Shown in pieces: positions 23,987 to 34,435 of a stretch of DNA of 64,000 bases. The position numbers were made by a program, and so were the translations under genes. The stretch is from DAORHV01 sp964448405 (GTDB taxonomy: Bacteria > Patescibacteriota > Gracilibacteria > Peribacterales > Peribacteraceae). Numbering within the stretch: position 1 is the first letter of the stretch; each line of letters begins with the position of its first letter. The DNA lies in the NCBI GenBank assembly GCA_964448405.1, contig CAYUVW010000001.1, positions 37,576 to 101,575 of the forward strand, read 5' to 3'. Under the pieces are notes generated by a model. The model searched no databases, had not been told where the DNA came from, and saw nothing but the letters and a program-made list of their open reading frames with translations.

Positions 23987-24835
23987 CTACTCATCTCCGT
24001 TCACCATCCTCACCAAATACTGCAGCGGGTCAACAAGCACTCCGTCTTGTCGAACGGCGAAATGCAAATGCGGTCCGGTCGTGAGTAAGCCTGCGCCTTC
24101 GGAACCCGGACGTCCGCCGGAAAGACCAATGGGCGAACCCATGCGCACCTTGTCGCCCTCTTGGACGAGCGAACCGCTCACGTGGCCGTAAATCGTCTGT
24201 ACGCCGTCGGCATGATCAATGGCGATATAGCTGTAGCCGAGGCCATTGAGCGATACCTTCGCCACCGTGCCATCTGCCGGTGCAAGAATGACCGTTCCCT
24301 GTTCAACGGGAATGTCCACGGCGTGGTGCGGCATGCCGAACTTTGCTTCGTATCCGTCATCTTCGAAGTGCGCCGAAATGCCGTACGTCGGTTCCACCGG
24401 CCAGCGAAGAATCAGCGGCTTCTCCGGAGCGTTTTTACTGAAGGTCGTTCCTTGTGCATCCCAGAGCTCGGACAACGATGACGCAAGCAATTGTTCCGAT
24501 GCTTTTCGCTGACTCAGAATACTGATCAGTACTTTCCGATTCTCCGTCAGTTGAGCCATTTTCTTCGGGTCCTGTGTGCGCTGCGCCTCATCCTCCAATA
24601 CTTGCACTTGGTAGCGCAAAATCTCTTCGCGCTGTGCAAGAACTGCCTGCGTAATCCGTTCACGCTCCACGCTTTGCTGTGCACGCGCAATTTCCACGCC
24701 GCTGTGTACGCCGCCCACTCCGTCGTTCGATGCATTCGCCCAGTGCGGACCGAATGGACCCGTGATCCAGAAGAACACGAGCAGGAGTCCAAACAGGGTT
24801 TGCCAGGGCCGCGGAATATGGACGTGAATTTCCAT
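23987..24835 (-). CDS. Membrane-anchored M23 family peptidase
   Basis: A 282-residue protein. An N-terminal hydrophobic helix (LFGLLLVFFWITGPFG) anchors or exports it. Residues about 45-125 form a coiled coil (QQSVERERITQAVLAQREEI), as in EnvC/NlpD-type regulators. The C-terminal 130 residues are a LytM domain with zinc ligands in MPHHAVDIPVE and GPHLHFAVRQDG. The ligands look intact, so it may be an active endopeptidase rather than an amidase activator. The ATG at 24835 follows TATACT (24847-24852, minus) by 11 nt. Confidence 0.9.
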   Translation of the reverse strand: MEIHVHIPRPWQTLFGLLLVFFWITGPFGPHWANASNDGVGGVHSGVEIARAQQSVERERITQAVLAQREEILRYQVQVLEDEAQRTQDPKKMAQLTENRKVLISILSQRKASEQLLASSLSELWDAQGTTFSKNAPEKPLILRWPVEPTYGISAHFEDDGYEAKFGMPHHAVDIPVEQGTVILAPADGTVAKVSLNGLGYSYIAIDHADGVQTIYGHVSGSLVQEGDKVRMGSPIGLSGGRPGSEGAGLLTTGPHLHFAVRQDGVLVDPLQYLVRMVNGDE

Positions 24836-25011
24836 GAAATCCGTTCAGTATACCTCATTTCAGTTTTTCTGGCTTGTTCGCGAGATTGACTGCATTACAA
24901 GAGTATTTTCTTTTATTAATATTCGATTGCTCGAACATTCCAAAAGATTACTTCACGTCATTTAATAGATATTTGCAAATATAAAGCCCGGTCAAAACAC
25001 TCGTTTTCTGG

Positions 25012-25017
25012 TATACT
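25012..25017 (+). promoter_or_regulatory. -10 hexamer of the first adhesin-like operon
   Basis: TATACT lies 9 nt before the TTG at 25027, at the end of a locally AT-rich stretch (24880-25010). Confidence 0.45.
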
Positions 25018-25026
25018 TATAGGATT

Positions 25027-27099
25027 TTGTTCTCCCACAAACACCAATATCGGCACGCACATGGTATTGCGATGAGTATCGCGAGCGTTCTGTTGTTCCT
25101 TGCGATGCGCGTACCTGCATACGCAGCGAGTGCGTGGAACCCCACGTTGCTGGTGAACACCGAGGCGTTCCAGATCATCGATAATTCCGATACAGCGGCA
25201 ACGCAATTAGAAATTCGTTTCGGCGACGTCGTAGGCCAGCGTCTGTTCTACGACCGCACCAACCTCCGCTTCCAGTTCACGCGTAACATCTTCGTTGCGG
25301 GTGATGTGACTGCCACCGGTTCCATTACCGCAATGCGCGTGTTGTCGGGCCAGTCTCTGCGCGTAAGCGATGGCGGCGCAGCTATCCATGGGCCCCTTGC
25401 CGTTACGGGCGCAATCCGCACAGACAACAACCTGGTATTGAACGATGATGCCGACAGTAGCAATGTTGTACTGACGTTTGGTAGCGATGCTGTCAACGAA
25501 TCGCTGACGTGGTTGAACACCGCGGACAAATTCTATTTTTCAGATGATGTAGATGTGGGAGGCACGCTATCCGGTGCGTCCATCCACGCGGCTGGAGGGA
25601 ATGTGCAGATCGCTGAAAACGGCGGTAGCGTGTTCAATATTTACCGCAATCCAGACGCCGACTTCCAGGTCGACGCGCCTGCGACGCCGAAATTATTCTT
25701 CGTCAATTCTGGCACGCAGCGTGTGGGTGTTTTAAGTACAGTAACCGATCCAGAATACAAGTTTGACGTGTGGTGGAGCGGCGCGAGTGATTGGGTGGCA
25801 AAATTCGGAGGAACAGACGCCTCAGGCGATGCACAGACAAGGATTGGCCTCGGGAAAATCGGTGCATTTACCACTGGCGCACCGTCTCAGTTGTTGCTGA
25901 ACCCTGACGGCGGAAACGTAGGGATTGGAGTGACGACACCGAAAGCCACGCTTGCAGTTCAAGGGATTATGTCCGGTGTCACTCTCTATTCCACCCGCTC
26001 ATTCTCCGGTGCCGGTCTTACAGATTGTGACATTGGCGCTTCCAATAAGCTTCTCTGGGATGCCACGACCGGCCGCTTCTCCTGTGGCACCGATCAAACC
26101 GGTGGCGGATCCGGTGGCAACTGGTCCAATACGGGCTCATTGCAAGGCTTCTTCGATACCAAGTACGTGAATGTGTCCGGCGATACCATGACCGGCGCAT
26201 TGGTCATCGACGTGAAAGATACGACCACTGGCACCGGTCTTATTTTGCGCGAAAAAGCATACTTCGGCAGCGGCGCGGTCTTGTCTGGAGCCCTATTGCT
26301 TCAGGGTAACCAAAATTCCAGGATGCCGTCGCAAGCACCGGCCGGCATGTTGAAGACGTACTCACAAGATATCGCCAACAGACAAATGTTTTCCGCTCGC
26401 AGCCAGTTCGGTTCTGGGTACAGCTTGCAGCCGGCGCTCTTTAGCAAAATGGTCATGATGCTTAGCACCGGAGGCGGCACGACGGTGAACGGCTATGGCA
26501 CGACCGTCACGAACGACACTACGGTTTCGCATCCGGCAGCCGACCAGACCTTCGGCTACATGACGAACTTCGCAACTGCTGCAACCCTGAACGATACCGC
26601 CGGAACCAGCTCGGTGAACACCACGTTCTTCCGCGGCTCTACCGGCGTTGCCAACGGCTTCTTCTTCCATGCTCGCGTGGGCGTGGTGGATGTTACGTCC
26701 ATTCGCACGTTCGTCGGTTTGGCCAACCAAACCATTGCCACCATGGTGGGTAACGATAACCCGGCCGGACACACCATTGGCTTCCAGTTCTCCACCAACC
26801 GTGCGGATGCCAACTGGCAGTTCCAAACCAAAGACAACACCACGCAAAACGTTATCAATACCACCATTCCGTTTACAGCGAACCACGTCTACGATTTGTC
26901 GTTCTACTGCAGCAACACCTGCACGACCGTGTACTGGCAGGTGGATGACGTGACGTTTGGCACTACGGCAGAAGGTTCCACTGCATCCAACCTGCCGGGG
27001 GCGTCTACATCCCTGCGCCAAGTTCTTGGCGTTTCCGCGCTTACGGCGACTGCCAAAAATATTCGCATGCAACACGTCTATACCGAAGCCGACCGCTAA
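25027..27099 (+). CDS. Large secreted modular surface protein (tail-fibre-like)
   Basis: A 690-residue exported protein. The frame starts with TTG 25027, which supplies the basic n-region of the signal peptide (KHQYRHAHG then SIASVLLFLAM to AYA); ATG 25072 is the alternative. The mature protein opens with SAWNPTLLVNTEAFQIID, shared with three other proteins here. It continues with repeats of the type LRVSDGGAAIHGPLAVTG and LNDDADSSNVVLTFGSD. A Cys-x20-Cys segment ending SCGTDQTGGG and the phage tail-fibre motif SGDTMTGAL follow. The C-terminal third is a separate beta-sandwich-like domain (TIGFQFSTNRADANWQF, HVYDLSFYCSNTC). A role in attachment is inferred. It is co-transcribed with the 1618-residue gene 3 nt downstream. 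Confidence 0.8.
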   Translation: MFSHKHQYRHAHGIAMSIASVLLFLAMRVPAYAASAWNPTLLVNTEAFQIIDNSDTAATQLEIRFGDVVGQRLFYDRTNLRFQFTRNIFVAGDVTATGSITAMRVLSGQSLRVSDGGAAIHGPLAVTGAIRTDNNLVLNDDADSSNVVLTFGSDAVNESLTWLNTADKFYFSDDVDVGGTLSGASIHAAGGNVQIAENGGSVFNIYRNPDADFQVDAPATPKLFFVNSGTQRVGVLSTVTDPEYKFDVWWSGASDWVAKFGGTDASGDAQTRIGLGKIGAFTTGAPSQLLLNPDGGNVGIGVTTPKATLAVQGIMSGVTLYSTRSFSGAGLTDCDIGASNKLLWDATTGRFSCGTDQTGGGSGGNWSNTGSLQGFFDTKYVNVSGDTMTGALVIDVKDTTTGTGLILREKAYFGSGAVLSGALLLQGNQNSRMPSQAPAGMLKTYSQDIANRQMFSARSQFGSGYSLQPALFSKMVMMLSTGGGTTVNGYGTTVTNDTTVSHPAADQTFGYMTNFATAATLNDTAGTSSVNTTFFRGSTGVANGFFFHARVGVVDVTSIRTFVGLANQTIATMVGNDNPAGHTIGFQFSTNRADANWQFQTKDNTTQNVINTTIPFTANHVYDLSFYCSNTCTTVYWQVDDVTFGTTAEGSTASNLPGASTSLRQVLGVSALTATAKNIRMQHVYTEADR

Positions 27100-27102
27100 A
27101 TC

Positions 27103-30100
27103 ATGCGCACCGCACAACGCATCATCGGCTCTCTGCTCCTGGTAGCCCTGCTACTGACTAACGTCGAGCCTGTCTTCGCCTCTACCTACGACAGCCTTAC
27201 GGGTACCGCATTCGAGACGGTCGACGATGCTGGTCTAGGAGAAACAATTTATGCCCTGCGCTTTGGCAGTACCGTGCAACAGCAGCTCAGTTACAACACC
27301 ACGCTCAATACGTTTATCTTTGCAGCGGGTCTAAAAGTCATCGGTACGCTGTCGGGCTCCAACTTGGTCATCGACCGCAATGCCAACCTTGGCGGAGCGC
27401 TGACTGCGACCGGCAATATTCTCACAAAATCAACGCTTTCCGGACGCACGCTTATTATCTCCGGCGTGGCGTCATTCTCTGGCGCCGCTGTCTTTAAAAA
27501 CGGCGTTACCCTGAAGAGTGGAACAGTCCTCTCTGGTCAGACGCTGCGCGTGTCCGGCAACTCCGATGTCCACGGTGCATTGTCTGTCACCGGAGCAGTA
27601 CGTACAGACAGCAACCTCACAATCAACGACGATGCCGATGCCAACAACGCAGTACTGACGTTCGGCAGTGACACCACCAACGAAACACTGACGTGGTTCA
27701 ACTCGGCCGACCGATTCCAATTCAGCGACGACGTCAGCATTGTCGGCAGCATTTCCGGTTCGTCATTGCGCGTAGACGGTGCCACCAGCATCTACGGCGC
27801 ACTCGGCGCATCCGGCGCCATTGTTAAAGGAACTGCTTCCGGACGCACATTACGCGTATCTGGCAATGCCGATATCCACGGCGCACTCGCGGTCACTGGT
27901 TCCATTGTTACCGATGGAGACCTGACGTTGGGTGGCGACGACGCTGCAGCGAACGTGACGTTGACCTTCATGAATTCTGGTATCGACGAAACACTGACGT
28001 GGCTCGACACGACGAATAAATTTTCGTTCTCCGATAACCTGGATATTATCGGCACCATCTCGGGTACTACCATTCGCAGCTGGGGCGCAATTGCCAACAC
28101 CTTCTCCGGCTCGATTATCACAGACTCTTCCTTCTCCGGTACCAGCTTCTTTGGCGCTGGTCTTGGGTCGTGCAGCAACGGTACCACCGACAAATTGCTC
28201 TATAACCCCTCCACAGGCAGATTCAGCTGTGGAACGGACCAGTCCGGCGGCTCGACCGGCGGAGGCGGCATTAGCTATGCGGCTGCCGAAGGCATGTTCG
28301 TCAACCAGGGCGGCGACACCATGACCGGTGCGCTGAACGTAAACGTTACGAGCGCCGACGTCGTAAAAACGACCACTGGCGTCGCTAACGCTACGGATTT
28401 TTCCATTGCCGGCTCGACGTTGCTGAACGTGACGTCGGTCAACGACTCCCTTGTTATTAGCGATGGCACGGTGCCCAGTTCCGGACAAGGCACCATGGCC
28501 ACATCCACTACCGTTACGTCCGCAAATGCCGGAGCCGGTGCGCATACCATTATTCGCGACGATGGAAAGTACGTCATTTTCCTTGGCAACAGCACGACGA
28601 CGGTGAACATTTGGGATGGTATTGCCGGTGGAACTATGACCGCCGGAACCGCAACCAATGCCGCGCTTGGTGCTGGCGCTATTTCTCTGCGACGTTCGGA
28701 CGGCAGGTACCTGGTGGTCCATGGCGGCGCAGCCACCACATCCACGCTGTACGATCCCTTTAACATCACCACTGTTGCCGGACCCACGCTGACCAGCTGT
28801 ACTGCAACTACCGGAACCAATGCATTCCTTGCGGCATCCGGTTCGTACGTCATCATGTGCGGAGGCTCCGGTAACTGGGGTTTGTATAACGGCACCACAA
28901 ACATCTACAGCGCACAGGCTGCTGTGGGCGGTACATTCGCTGCTGGCGCACATGCCATTCAGCGCGACGACGGCAGCTTCCTTGTATTTGCCGGTGGCAA
29001 CACCACAACGCACTGGCTGTACACACCGTACAACAACCAGTGGCAGCTGAACCCCATCACCACCAATGCTCCCACGATTACGACTGGAGCTTTTTCCATT
29101 CGTCGTCCGGACGGCATGTTCTTGGTAGTTCCGGGTGCTCAAAACAGCTCGTATATTTATGACCCGCGTCCCACAGCTGCGGATCGCGGAGCCGGTAGCA
29201 TGACACAACAGTCCGGAGCGGGTTTTGGTCCAACCGTCGCACTTGCAGACGGTGCTCAGGCAATCTGGCGCCAGGACGGTAAGTATTTGGTGATGATCGG
29301 CGGCTCTACCACTACGAACATCCTGGATACCACGCGTACCGATGCCAACCAGTTCACGACCGGTCCAGCTATTCAAGGTGGTGCGCTCGGTGCCGGTGCG
29401 CACTCTTTCATCCGCACCGATGGTAAAGTGCAAATTATCCGCGGAGGCGTCACCACAACTACAAGCACTTACGATATGGGTTACGTCGTCGGTGGGCCGT
29501 CTACCTCCACCGGCGCTATTTACGAAAGCGAATGCATCACTTCTCCTTTGCTCGGTACGGGCTCGCGCATGGAATGGAACGTGAATGCCGAAGCCGGTTT
29601 AATGACCTTCCAAGTACGCACTGGCAACGGCAGCTGTTCCGGTAACTACCGGGACATTCAAACGAACGGTGAGCTCGTCCGTCCCACTCCAGGCCATAAC
29701 AGCGTCCAAATGCGGGTTATTTTTAAGCGGACACTGCCGAAGTTCGTCGACCAAGAATGGGGTCTGCGCCGTGGCTTAAGCCAAACCCGCTACCGCCGTA
29801 CGAACAAAGATCCCACGCTCTACGATATTGCCATTCGCAATACTGTGCTGCTGCACCGCACGCAGTTTGAATTCGGCGGATCAACAGATCCGTCGGGTCC
29901 GATTGCGGTGAATATCCAGAATGACCGCAATAAGAACCTGCAAATCGCGCTGGCGAACCAGGTGACGTACGGCACCACGTACAATACATCCCAGCAAGGT
30001 TACTATAACGGTGCGTTTACCACACATCCGGTGCTGCCCACGGCCGCCAGTATTGGCACCATTGTGCTGAAGCGCCCGGATCGTAAATACATCATTCTGC

Positions 30101-31959
30101 CCGGTTCCGTAGCTTCCGGAGGAGCGGGTGTAGCCATGCTCTACGACGCCAACACCTATACGATCAACACCCAGGCAACAGCGCCCGCAACACGTACCTC
30201 CACCGGTGCGTTGGCATTCAAGCGTCCGGACGGGAAGTTCTTCATTGTCCATGGCGGCACCACTAAAACCACCACTATTTACGACCCCGTGGCAAATACC
30301 TACACGCCGGGTCCGCTGATGACCCAGAACGTAGGAGAAGGTTCGCAGCCCATTCCGCTGCCGAACGGCAACGTGCTTATTCTGCATGGCGGCTTCCGTC
30401 GTACCACCACCATTTACAACCCGTTCCAGAATACGACCATGACCGGTGCTCTTGCAACGAACATCATCGGTCGCGGTTCCATCGTCATCCCGCGTCCGAA
30501 CGGCCAATATTTCATTGCTCCCGGCACCACGACGCATCTCTGTGCACCGCAAACGCCGACCATGCTTTACGATACGTATACGGGCATGTTCGTGAACAAC
30601 AGTGCCGCGGCCATGGTGACGGGTACCGGGCCCGGTGCGCTGACATTTGAGCGTAGCGACGGACAGTGGGTCATCATCAAGGGTGGAGGAACAACGAGCA
30701 CGTGTGCCGGTCTGGCGACTACGAACATCTATAACCCGTTCACCAATCAAATGGTCGTCGGTCCTGTGCCGACCGGTACCCGCTTTGGTACGCAGGCATT
30801 GCCTAGACCCGATGGCTCCTGGCTGATTGTGAACGGCAACGGTACGACTGCGTCCCAAATTTACTACGAGAAAACGGGTTTGTATTCCACCGGTCTTGCC
30901 GGACCCAACGGTATCGGTGCCTTCGTTGCAGGCCCCACGTTGCCCACCGCTACTGGTACGGGTTCAGTGGCGTTCCAGCGCGAAGATGGAAAGTTCGTCG
31001 TGCTTGCGGGCAGCAACACGCCGGGCTCTGCCGGAACTACCACCGTCATGCAGTACGACGCCGGTTGGGTGACCAGCGGTTTCTATCGCAGCGAACACAT
31101 CAATATTCCCAACTTAGACAGTACGGCCACGCTCTCGTGGAAAGCATCACCAAGTTATGCCGGTATTTCTGCTGCTGTGCGGACCGGCACGTCGTCGTTG
31201 TCGTTGCAGGCAAACGACGAGCGTGAAATCAATCGTCCGGGCGACGCCATCAACCCGGGCGCCGGCCATACCTGGCTGCAGGTGACGTTCAACCTTGCAC
31301 GCACCATTCCTACCTATACGGGCATTGCTCAAGACGTCTGGTGGAACGGAGGAAGCACGAACCTCGTGACACAGCGCACCATCACCACGCCCACCATAAC
31401 CGAGTTCTGGGTCGGCAAAGATGCCAATATGATTGACCTGAAAGCAGATAATCTTTCACTGTTCCGCGTGAACAGCAACGGCGATATTTACACCGGTAAC
31501 AAAGGCTCGGTAAATACCGGAGGCGCCGACTTAGCAGAGCGCTATTCCTCGCCGGACGATCTGCAACCTGGCGAAGTGGTGACAATCGACTTCACCGACA
31601 GTCATGGCGTTCGTCGTTCTACCTCTGCGTATCAGCCTGAAGTGCTGGGTGTAGTCTCCACCAATCCCGGTTTCGTCGCCGGTGCGTTCACCAAGGGCTC
31701 GTACCCCATCGCTCTTGTCGGACGTGTTCCGGTAAAAGTAAGCCTGGAGAACGGCCCGATTCTTACGGGTGACCGCCTTATTGCCAGCAGTCTGCCCGGC
31801 TATGCAGCCAAGGCTCTGCGTGCAGGCCGCACGGTGGGCATGGCACTGGAGAGCGTAGACATTGCCAAAACAGAGCCCTGCGCCGCAGATAAACGCAAGC
31901 AGTGCGGCAGCGTGATGATGTTCGTGAACCTGAGCGATTACGCCGGACCCGCAAAATAG
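27103..31959 (+). CDS. Giant secreted protein with tail-fibre modules and propeller-like repeats
   Basis: A 1618-residue exported protein whose ATG is 3 nt after the preceding stop. It has a signal peptide (MRTAQRIIGSLLLVALLLT to FAS), then about 350 residues of GTLSGSNL, LRVSGNADIHGALAVTG and LTFGSDTTNETLTW modules, SCGTDQSGGS and QGGDTMTGAL. Two long blocks of roughly 45-residue Kelch-like repeats follow (AISLRRSDGRYLVVHGG, AFKRPDGKFFIVHGG, YDPF/YNPF turns), separated by a beta domain. The C-terminus (GGADLAERYSSPDDLQPG, VLGVVSTNPG, GRVPVKV) is a conserved end domain seen in other tail-fibre-like proteins. It is likely displayed on the cell surface; no enzymatic residues were recognised. 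Confidence 0.82.
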   Translation: MRTAQRIIGSLLLVALLLTNVEPVFASTYDSLTGTAFETVDDAGLGETIYALRFGSTVQQQLSYNTTLNTFIFAAGLKVIGTLSGSNLVIDRNANLGGALTATGNILTKSTLSGRTLIISGVASFSGAAVFKNGVTLKSGTVLSGQTLRVSGNSDVHGALSVTGAVRTDSNLTINDDADANNAVLTFGSDTTNETLTWFNSADRFQFSDDVSIVGSISGSSLRVDGATSIYGALGASGAIVKGTASGRTLRVSGNADIHGALAVTGSIVTDGDLTLGGDDAAANVTLTFMNSGIDETLTWLDTTNKFSFSDNLDIIGTISGTTIRSWGAIANTFSGSIITDSSFSGTSFFGAGLGSCSNGTTDKLLYNPSTGRFSCGTDQSGGSTGGGGISYAAAEGMFVNQGGDTMTGALNVNVTSADVVKTTTGVANATDFSIAGSTLLNVTSVNDSLVISDGTVPSSGQGTMATSTTVTSANAGAGAHTIIRDDGKYVIFLGNSTTTVNIWDGIAGGTMTAGTATNAALGAGAISLRRSDGRYLVVHGGAATTSTLYDPFNITTVAGPTLTSCTATTGTNAFLAASGSYVIMCGGSGNWGLYNGTTNIYSAQAAVGGTFAAGAHAIQRDDGSFLVFAGGNTTTHWLYTPYNNQWQLNPITTNAPTITTGAFSIRRPDGMFLVVPGAQNSSYIYDPRPTAADRGAGSMTQQSGAGFGPTVALADGAQAIWRQDGKYLVMIGGSTTTNILDTTRTDANQFTTGPAIQGGALGAGAHSFIRTDGKVQIIRGGVTTTTSTYDMGYVVGGPSTSTGAIYESECITSPLLGTGSRMEWNVNAEAGLMTFQVRTGNGSCSGNYRDIQTNGELVRPTPGHNSVQMRVIFKRTLPKFVDQEWGLRRGLSQTRYRRTNKDPTLYDIAIRNTVLLHRTQFEFGGSTDPSGPIAVNIQNDRNKNLQIALANQVTYGTTYNTSQQGYYNGAFTTHPVLPTAASIGTIVLKRPDRKYIILPGSVASGGAGVAMLYDANTYTINTQATAPATRTSTGALAFKRPDGKFFIVHGGTTKTTTIYDPVANTYTPGPLMTQNVGEGSQPIPLPNGNVLILHGGFRRTTTIYNPFQNTTMTGALATNIIGRGSIVIPRPNGQYFIAPGTTTHLCAPQTPTMLYDTYTGMFVNNSAAAMVTGTGPGALTFERSDGQWVIIKGGGTTSTCAGLATTNIYNPFTNQMVVGPVPTGTRFGTQALPRPDGSWLIVNGNGTTASQIYYEKTGLYSTGLAGPNGIGAFVAGPTLPTATGTGSVAFQREDGKFVVLAGSNTPGSAGTTTVMQYDAGWVTSGFYRSEHINIPNLDSTATLSWKASPSYAGISAAVRTGTSSLSLQANDEREINRPGDAINPGAGHTWLQVTFNLARTIPTYTGIAQDVWWNGGSTNLVTQRTITTPTITEFWVGKDANMIDLKADNLSLFRVNSNGDIYTGNKGSVNTGGADLAERYSSPDDLQPGEVVTIDFTDSHGVRRSTSAYQPEVLGVVSTNPGFVAGAFTKGSYPIALVGRVPVKVSLENGPILTGDRLIASSLPGYAAKALRAGRTVGMALESVDIAKTEPCAADKRKQCGSVMMFVNLSDYAGPAK

Positions 31960-31990
31960 CCCCCCATTTCCACGAAGCGGAAATGAGGGG
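31960..31990. terminator. Bidirectional hairpin between convergent surface genes
   Basis: CCCCCATTTCC pairs with GGAAATGAGGGG across a 7-nt loop, starting directly at the stop of the giant gene and 12 nt from the convergent SBBP gene stop. There is no T-run. Confidence 0.6.
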
Positions 31991-32002
31991 CGTGACGTGG
32001 TT

Positions 32003-34435
32003 CTAGTTTTCAAATTCCAAGATCAACTTCGGCGCCAGCGACAAATCGCCGACAGCGCCTTCCTTGGAATAGAATTTAATGTTTCCCGAGTGATTCTCGT
32101 GTGTTTTTTGGATCAGCCATCCATTGTTTGCGCCTGCCAACACATCCTGCGTGACATCAAACGACACTTCACCGCTCATGCCATTGGTAATGGTCATCGT
32201 CGGCGCAGTGCGCGGCGCTACAGAGGCATCGCCGCCATCCCAGTTGCCATTGCAATCTTTCTCGGTATTGGCAATCTCCGAATCCGTTGCGCATTTCCAT
32301 GTCACACCGGGTCCGTTGCCGCGCGTGGAGTCGGCTTCCGGTACGTCCAGGTCTTTGCCATTACCTTCGGACCAACTCGAAAGCAATCGGCGCACCTCAA
32401 TCGGACTGCCGCCGTTCTTCCAGTTCGACGGGGGCATGGAGCCAATGGTCAACACCAGCGTCGCCTTCTGCAGACCCGATAAATTTTGTCCGGCCAAATC
32501 GAATCCGACAAGCGAGCGAATGTCGCCTTTTTTCCGTACGAGCAGCATGGGATTTATACCCTCATTCGTGTTCGACTTTCCCTCTCGCAAGAAGGCGTCT
32601 TGGGTCAGTGTGATCAGCCGGATGGTCCGACCGGGGCCAATGACCTGCTCCGTCGAACCGATATTCACCGTAATTTCATCGGGATTCGCTTCAGCGGCGG
32701 TGAATGCCGAGTAGCCGTCGAAGGCAAGAGTATTGCCCACATCGTAGCTGGTTGTGGTGGTGATGCCGTCGGGTGCTACGAAGGTGGTGTCGACGCTGCC
32801 ACTTTTCACGCCGATGTGCGCGCTGCCGCACAGCACTTCAATCGCATCGCCGGATTCCAGCTGACTTTCGGCGAGTCCGTTGCACATGCTCACGTCGGCG
32901 GGCTCTTCCGCATCACCCAGCTTTGCCTCTATCACGATGCCGGCTGCAGATTCCTCCTCATCACTATCGACAATAATCAAGTTTTGATCAGCTCGATCCA
33001 CGACCGTTCCGATGGTTGTGCCCTCATGCAGCATTGCATCACTGAATTCATTGGTGAAATCATCCGGAGCAATATCCACTTCGTTGTAAATACCGTCGCC
33101 GTCATTGTCTTGTTTGTATTTCACAACGAACGCATCCGAACCGCCGCTGTTGGTTTGCCCTGGTAATGCGCCTAGGGTTTCTCCCATGGCGAAAATATGA
33201 TGCAGCGTCGGGTCCAGACCAACGGCACGCGCAGCGTCATCGAACGCGGTACCGAATTGCGTATACCAGCGCAACTGGCCATCGTAACTGTAGTACTGCA
33301 ATAAAAAGGCATCGGTCCCGCCCGCGTTTGTATAGTTGGGCAAAGCGCCGGTAGTTGTACCGCTGACGTACGTCAGGCGATTCCCGGCAAACGCGGCACC
33401 ACTGACGATGTCATCGCCGCTGGTGCCGAACTGCGTCAGCCATTCAGGCGAGGCGCCGATATTAATTGGGAAGCCGCGCAGAAAGGTGTCTGCGCCGCCG
33501 GCATTCGTAAAGCCCGGCATGCTGCCATAGGTGGTTCCTGCAACCACGGCATCTTCTTCCAGGCTGTTCGCCGCCGCATTCGCTTCATCGTACTGCGCGG
33601 TGCCGAATTGTACAGTAAGGTTTTCATTGCCGGTCGTCACGTCGATGCGGCGCATGAATGCATCTGTGCCTCCCGCACTGACCTGGTCTGGCAAAGTACC
33701 TGCTGTGGCGCCCGAGACAACCACCTCCGTTGAGGCACCGAAATCCACTCCGGTGGCCCAGTCGTCAGCATCCGACCCCCACTGATCGATCCAGCGGATG
33801 CTCAGATCCGACCCCAGTCGTGCCGTGAATGCGTCGAAGCCACCGATGTTCGTTTTCCCAGGAAACGCGCCGCTCGTTTTGCCGGCAATCAACGATCCCG
33901 CCTGTTCTCCGTCCGCGCCCAGCGCATAGTCGTCGCCATCGGTACCGAATTGCAACATGCTCGTGTGCTGCGGCTCCAGGCCCGGGTCGTATTTTCGTAC
34001 AAAAATATCCACGCCGCCGGCGCTCGTTTGTCCTGCGAAGGTTGCGTTTGTGTAGCCGACGACGTGAATTCCCGTCTGCTCAATGGCAACGCCGGTCACC
34101 ACGTCATCTCCGCTGGTGCCGAATTGCTCAACAAACAGAAGGTTGCCGTGGCGGTCGTATTTTCGGATCCAGCCATCGGTTCCACCTGCACTGCTCTGCC
34201 CCGAAAGCACCCCGTCCGTTGTACCGGCAACGAAAGTGTTGCCGTCGTCATCTACGGCACGGGCTGCCTCGTTGCTCGCCGTGGCGGTTCCGAACTGGCG
34301 TATCCAGGAGAGCTCTGGTGTTCCTGCTGCAAAGACATTCCCGGCTGGCAGCAGCATGCTCAGCGCGAGCGAGGCGGCGACAAGAACGCGCGAAGTGCGC
34401 TTTCTTGCCGTAACGACATTTTTACTAGAAAACAT
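32003..34435 (-). CDS. Secreted SBBP beta-propeller protein with DNRLRE-like C-terminal domain
   Basis: An 810-residue exported protein with a signal peptide ending near NVFAAGTPE. Residues about 35-470 carry seven or so repeats of the SBBP type: WIRQFGT, FVAGTT, GVLSGQSSAGGTDGWIRKYD, and later GALPGQTNSGGSDAFVVKY. These are predicted to make a propeller. A short calcium-type segment (DNDGDGIYNEVDIAPDD) follows. The C-terminal 230 residues (TLTQDAFLREGKSNTNEG, SLVGFDLAGQNL, FYSKEGAVGDLSLAPKLILEF) match the DNRLRE/CBM96 beta-sandwich pattern found in surface and glycan-binding proteins. Function is probably adhesive or glycan-binding. Confidence 0.82.
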   Translation of the reverse strand: MFSSKNVVTARKRTSRVLVAASLALSMLLPAGNVFAAGTPELSWIRQFGTATASNEAARAVDDDGNTFVAGTTDGVLSGQSSAGGTDGWIRKYDRHGNLLFVEQFGTSGDDVVTGVAIEQTGIHVVGYTNATFAGQTSAGGVDIFVRKYDPGLEPQHTSMLQFGTDGDDYALGADGEQAGSLIAGKTSGAFPGKTNIGGFDAFTARLGSDLSIRWIDQWGSDADDWATGVDFGASTEVVVSGATAGTLPDQVSAGGTDAFMRRIDVTTGNENLTVQFGTAQYDEANAAANSLEEDAVVAGTTYGSMPGFTNAGGADTFLRGFPINIGASPEWLTQFGTSGDDIVSGAAFAGNRLTYVSGTTTGALPNYTNAGGTDAFLLQYYSYDGQLRWYTQFGTAFDDAARAVGLDPTLHHIFAMGETLGALPGQTNSGGSDAFVVKYKQDNDGDGIYNEVDIAPDDFTNEFSDAMLHEGTTIGTVVDRADQNLIIVDSDEEESAAGIVIEAKLGDAEEPADVSMCNGLAESQLESGDAIEVLCGSAHIGVKSGSVDTTFVAPDGITTTTSYDVGNTLAFDGYSAFTAAEANPDEITVNIGSTEQVIGPGRTIRLITLTQDAFLREGKSNTNEGINPMLLVRKKGDIRSLVGFDLAGQNLSGLQKATLVLTIGSMPPSNWKNGGSPIEVRRLLSSWSEGNGKDLDVPEADSTRGNGPGVTWKCATDSEIANTEKDCNGNWDGGDASVAPRTAPTMTITNGMSGEVSFDVTQDVLAGANNGWLIQKTHENHSGNIKFYSKEGAVGDLSLAPKLILEFEN

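Noticed and set aside
27850..29433. A 527-codon minus-strand frame opposite the giant surface gene
   Set aside because: The composition is a shadow of Thr/Gly-rich coding sequence; no start context, signal or domain.
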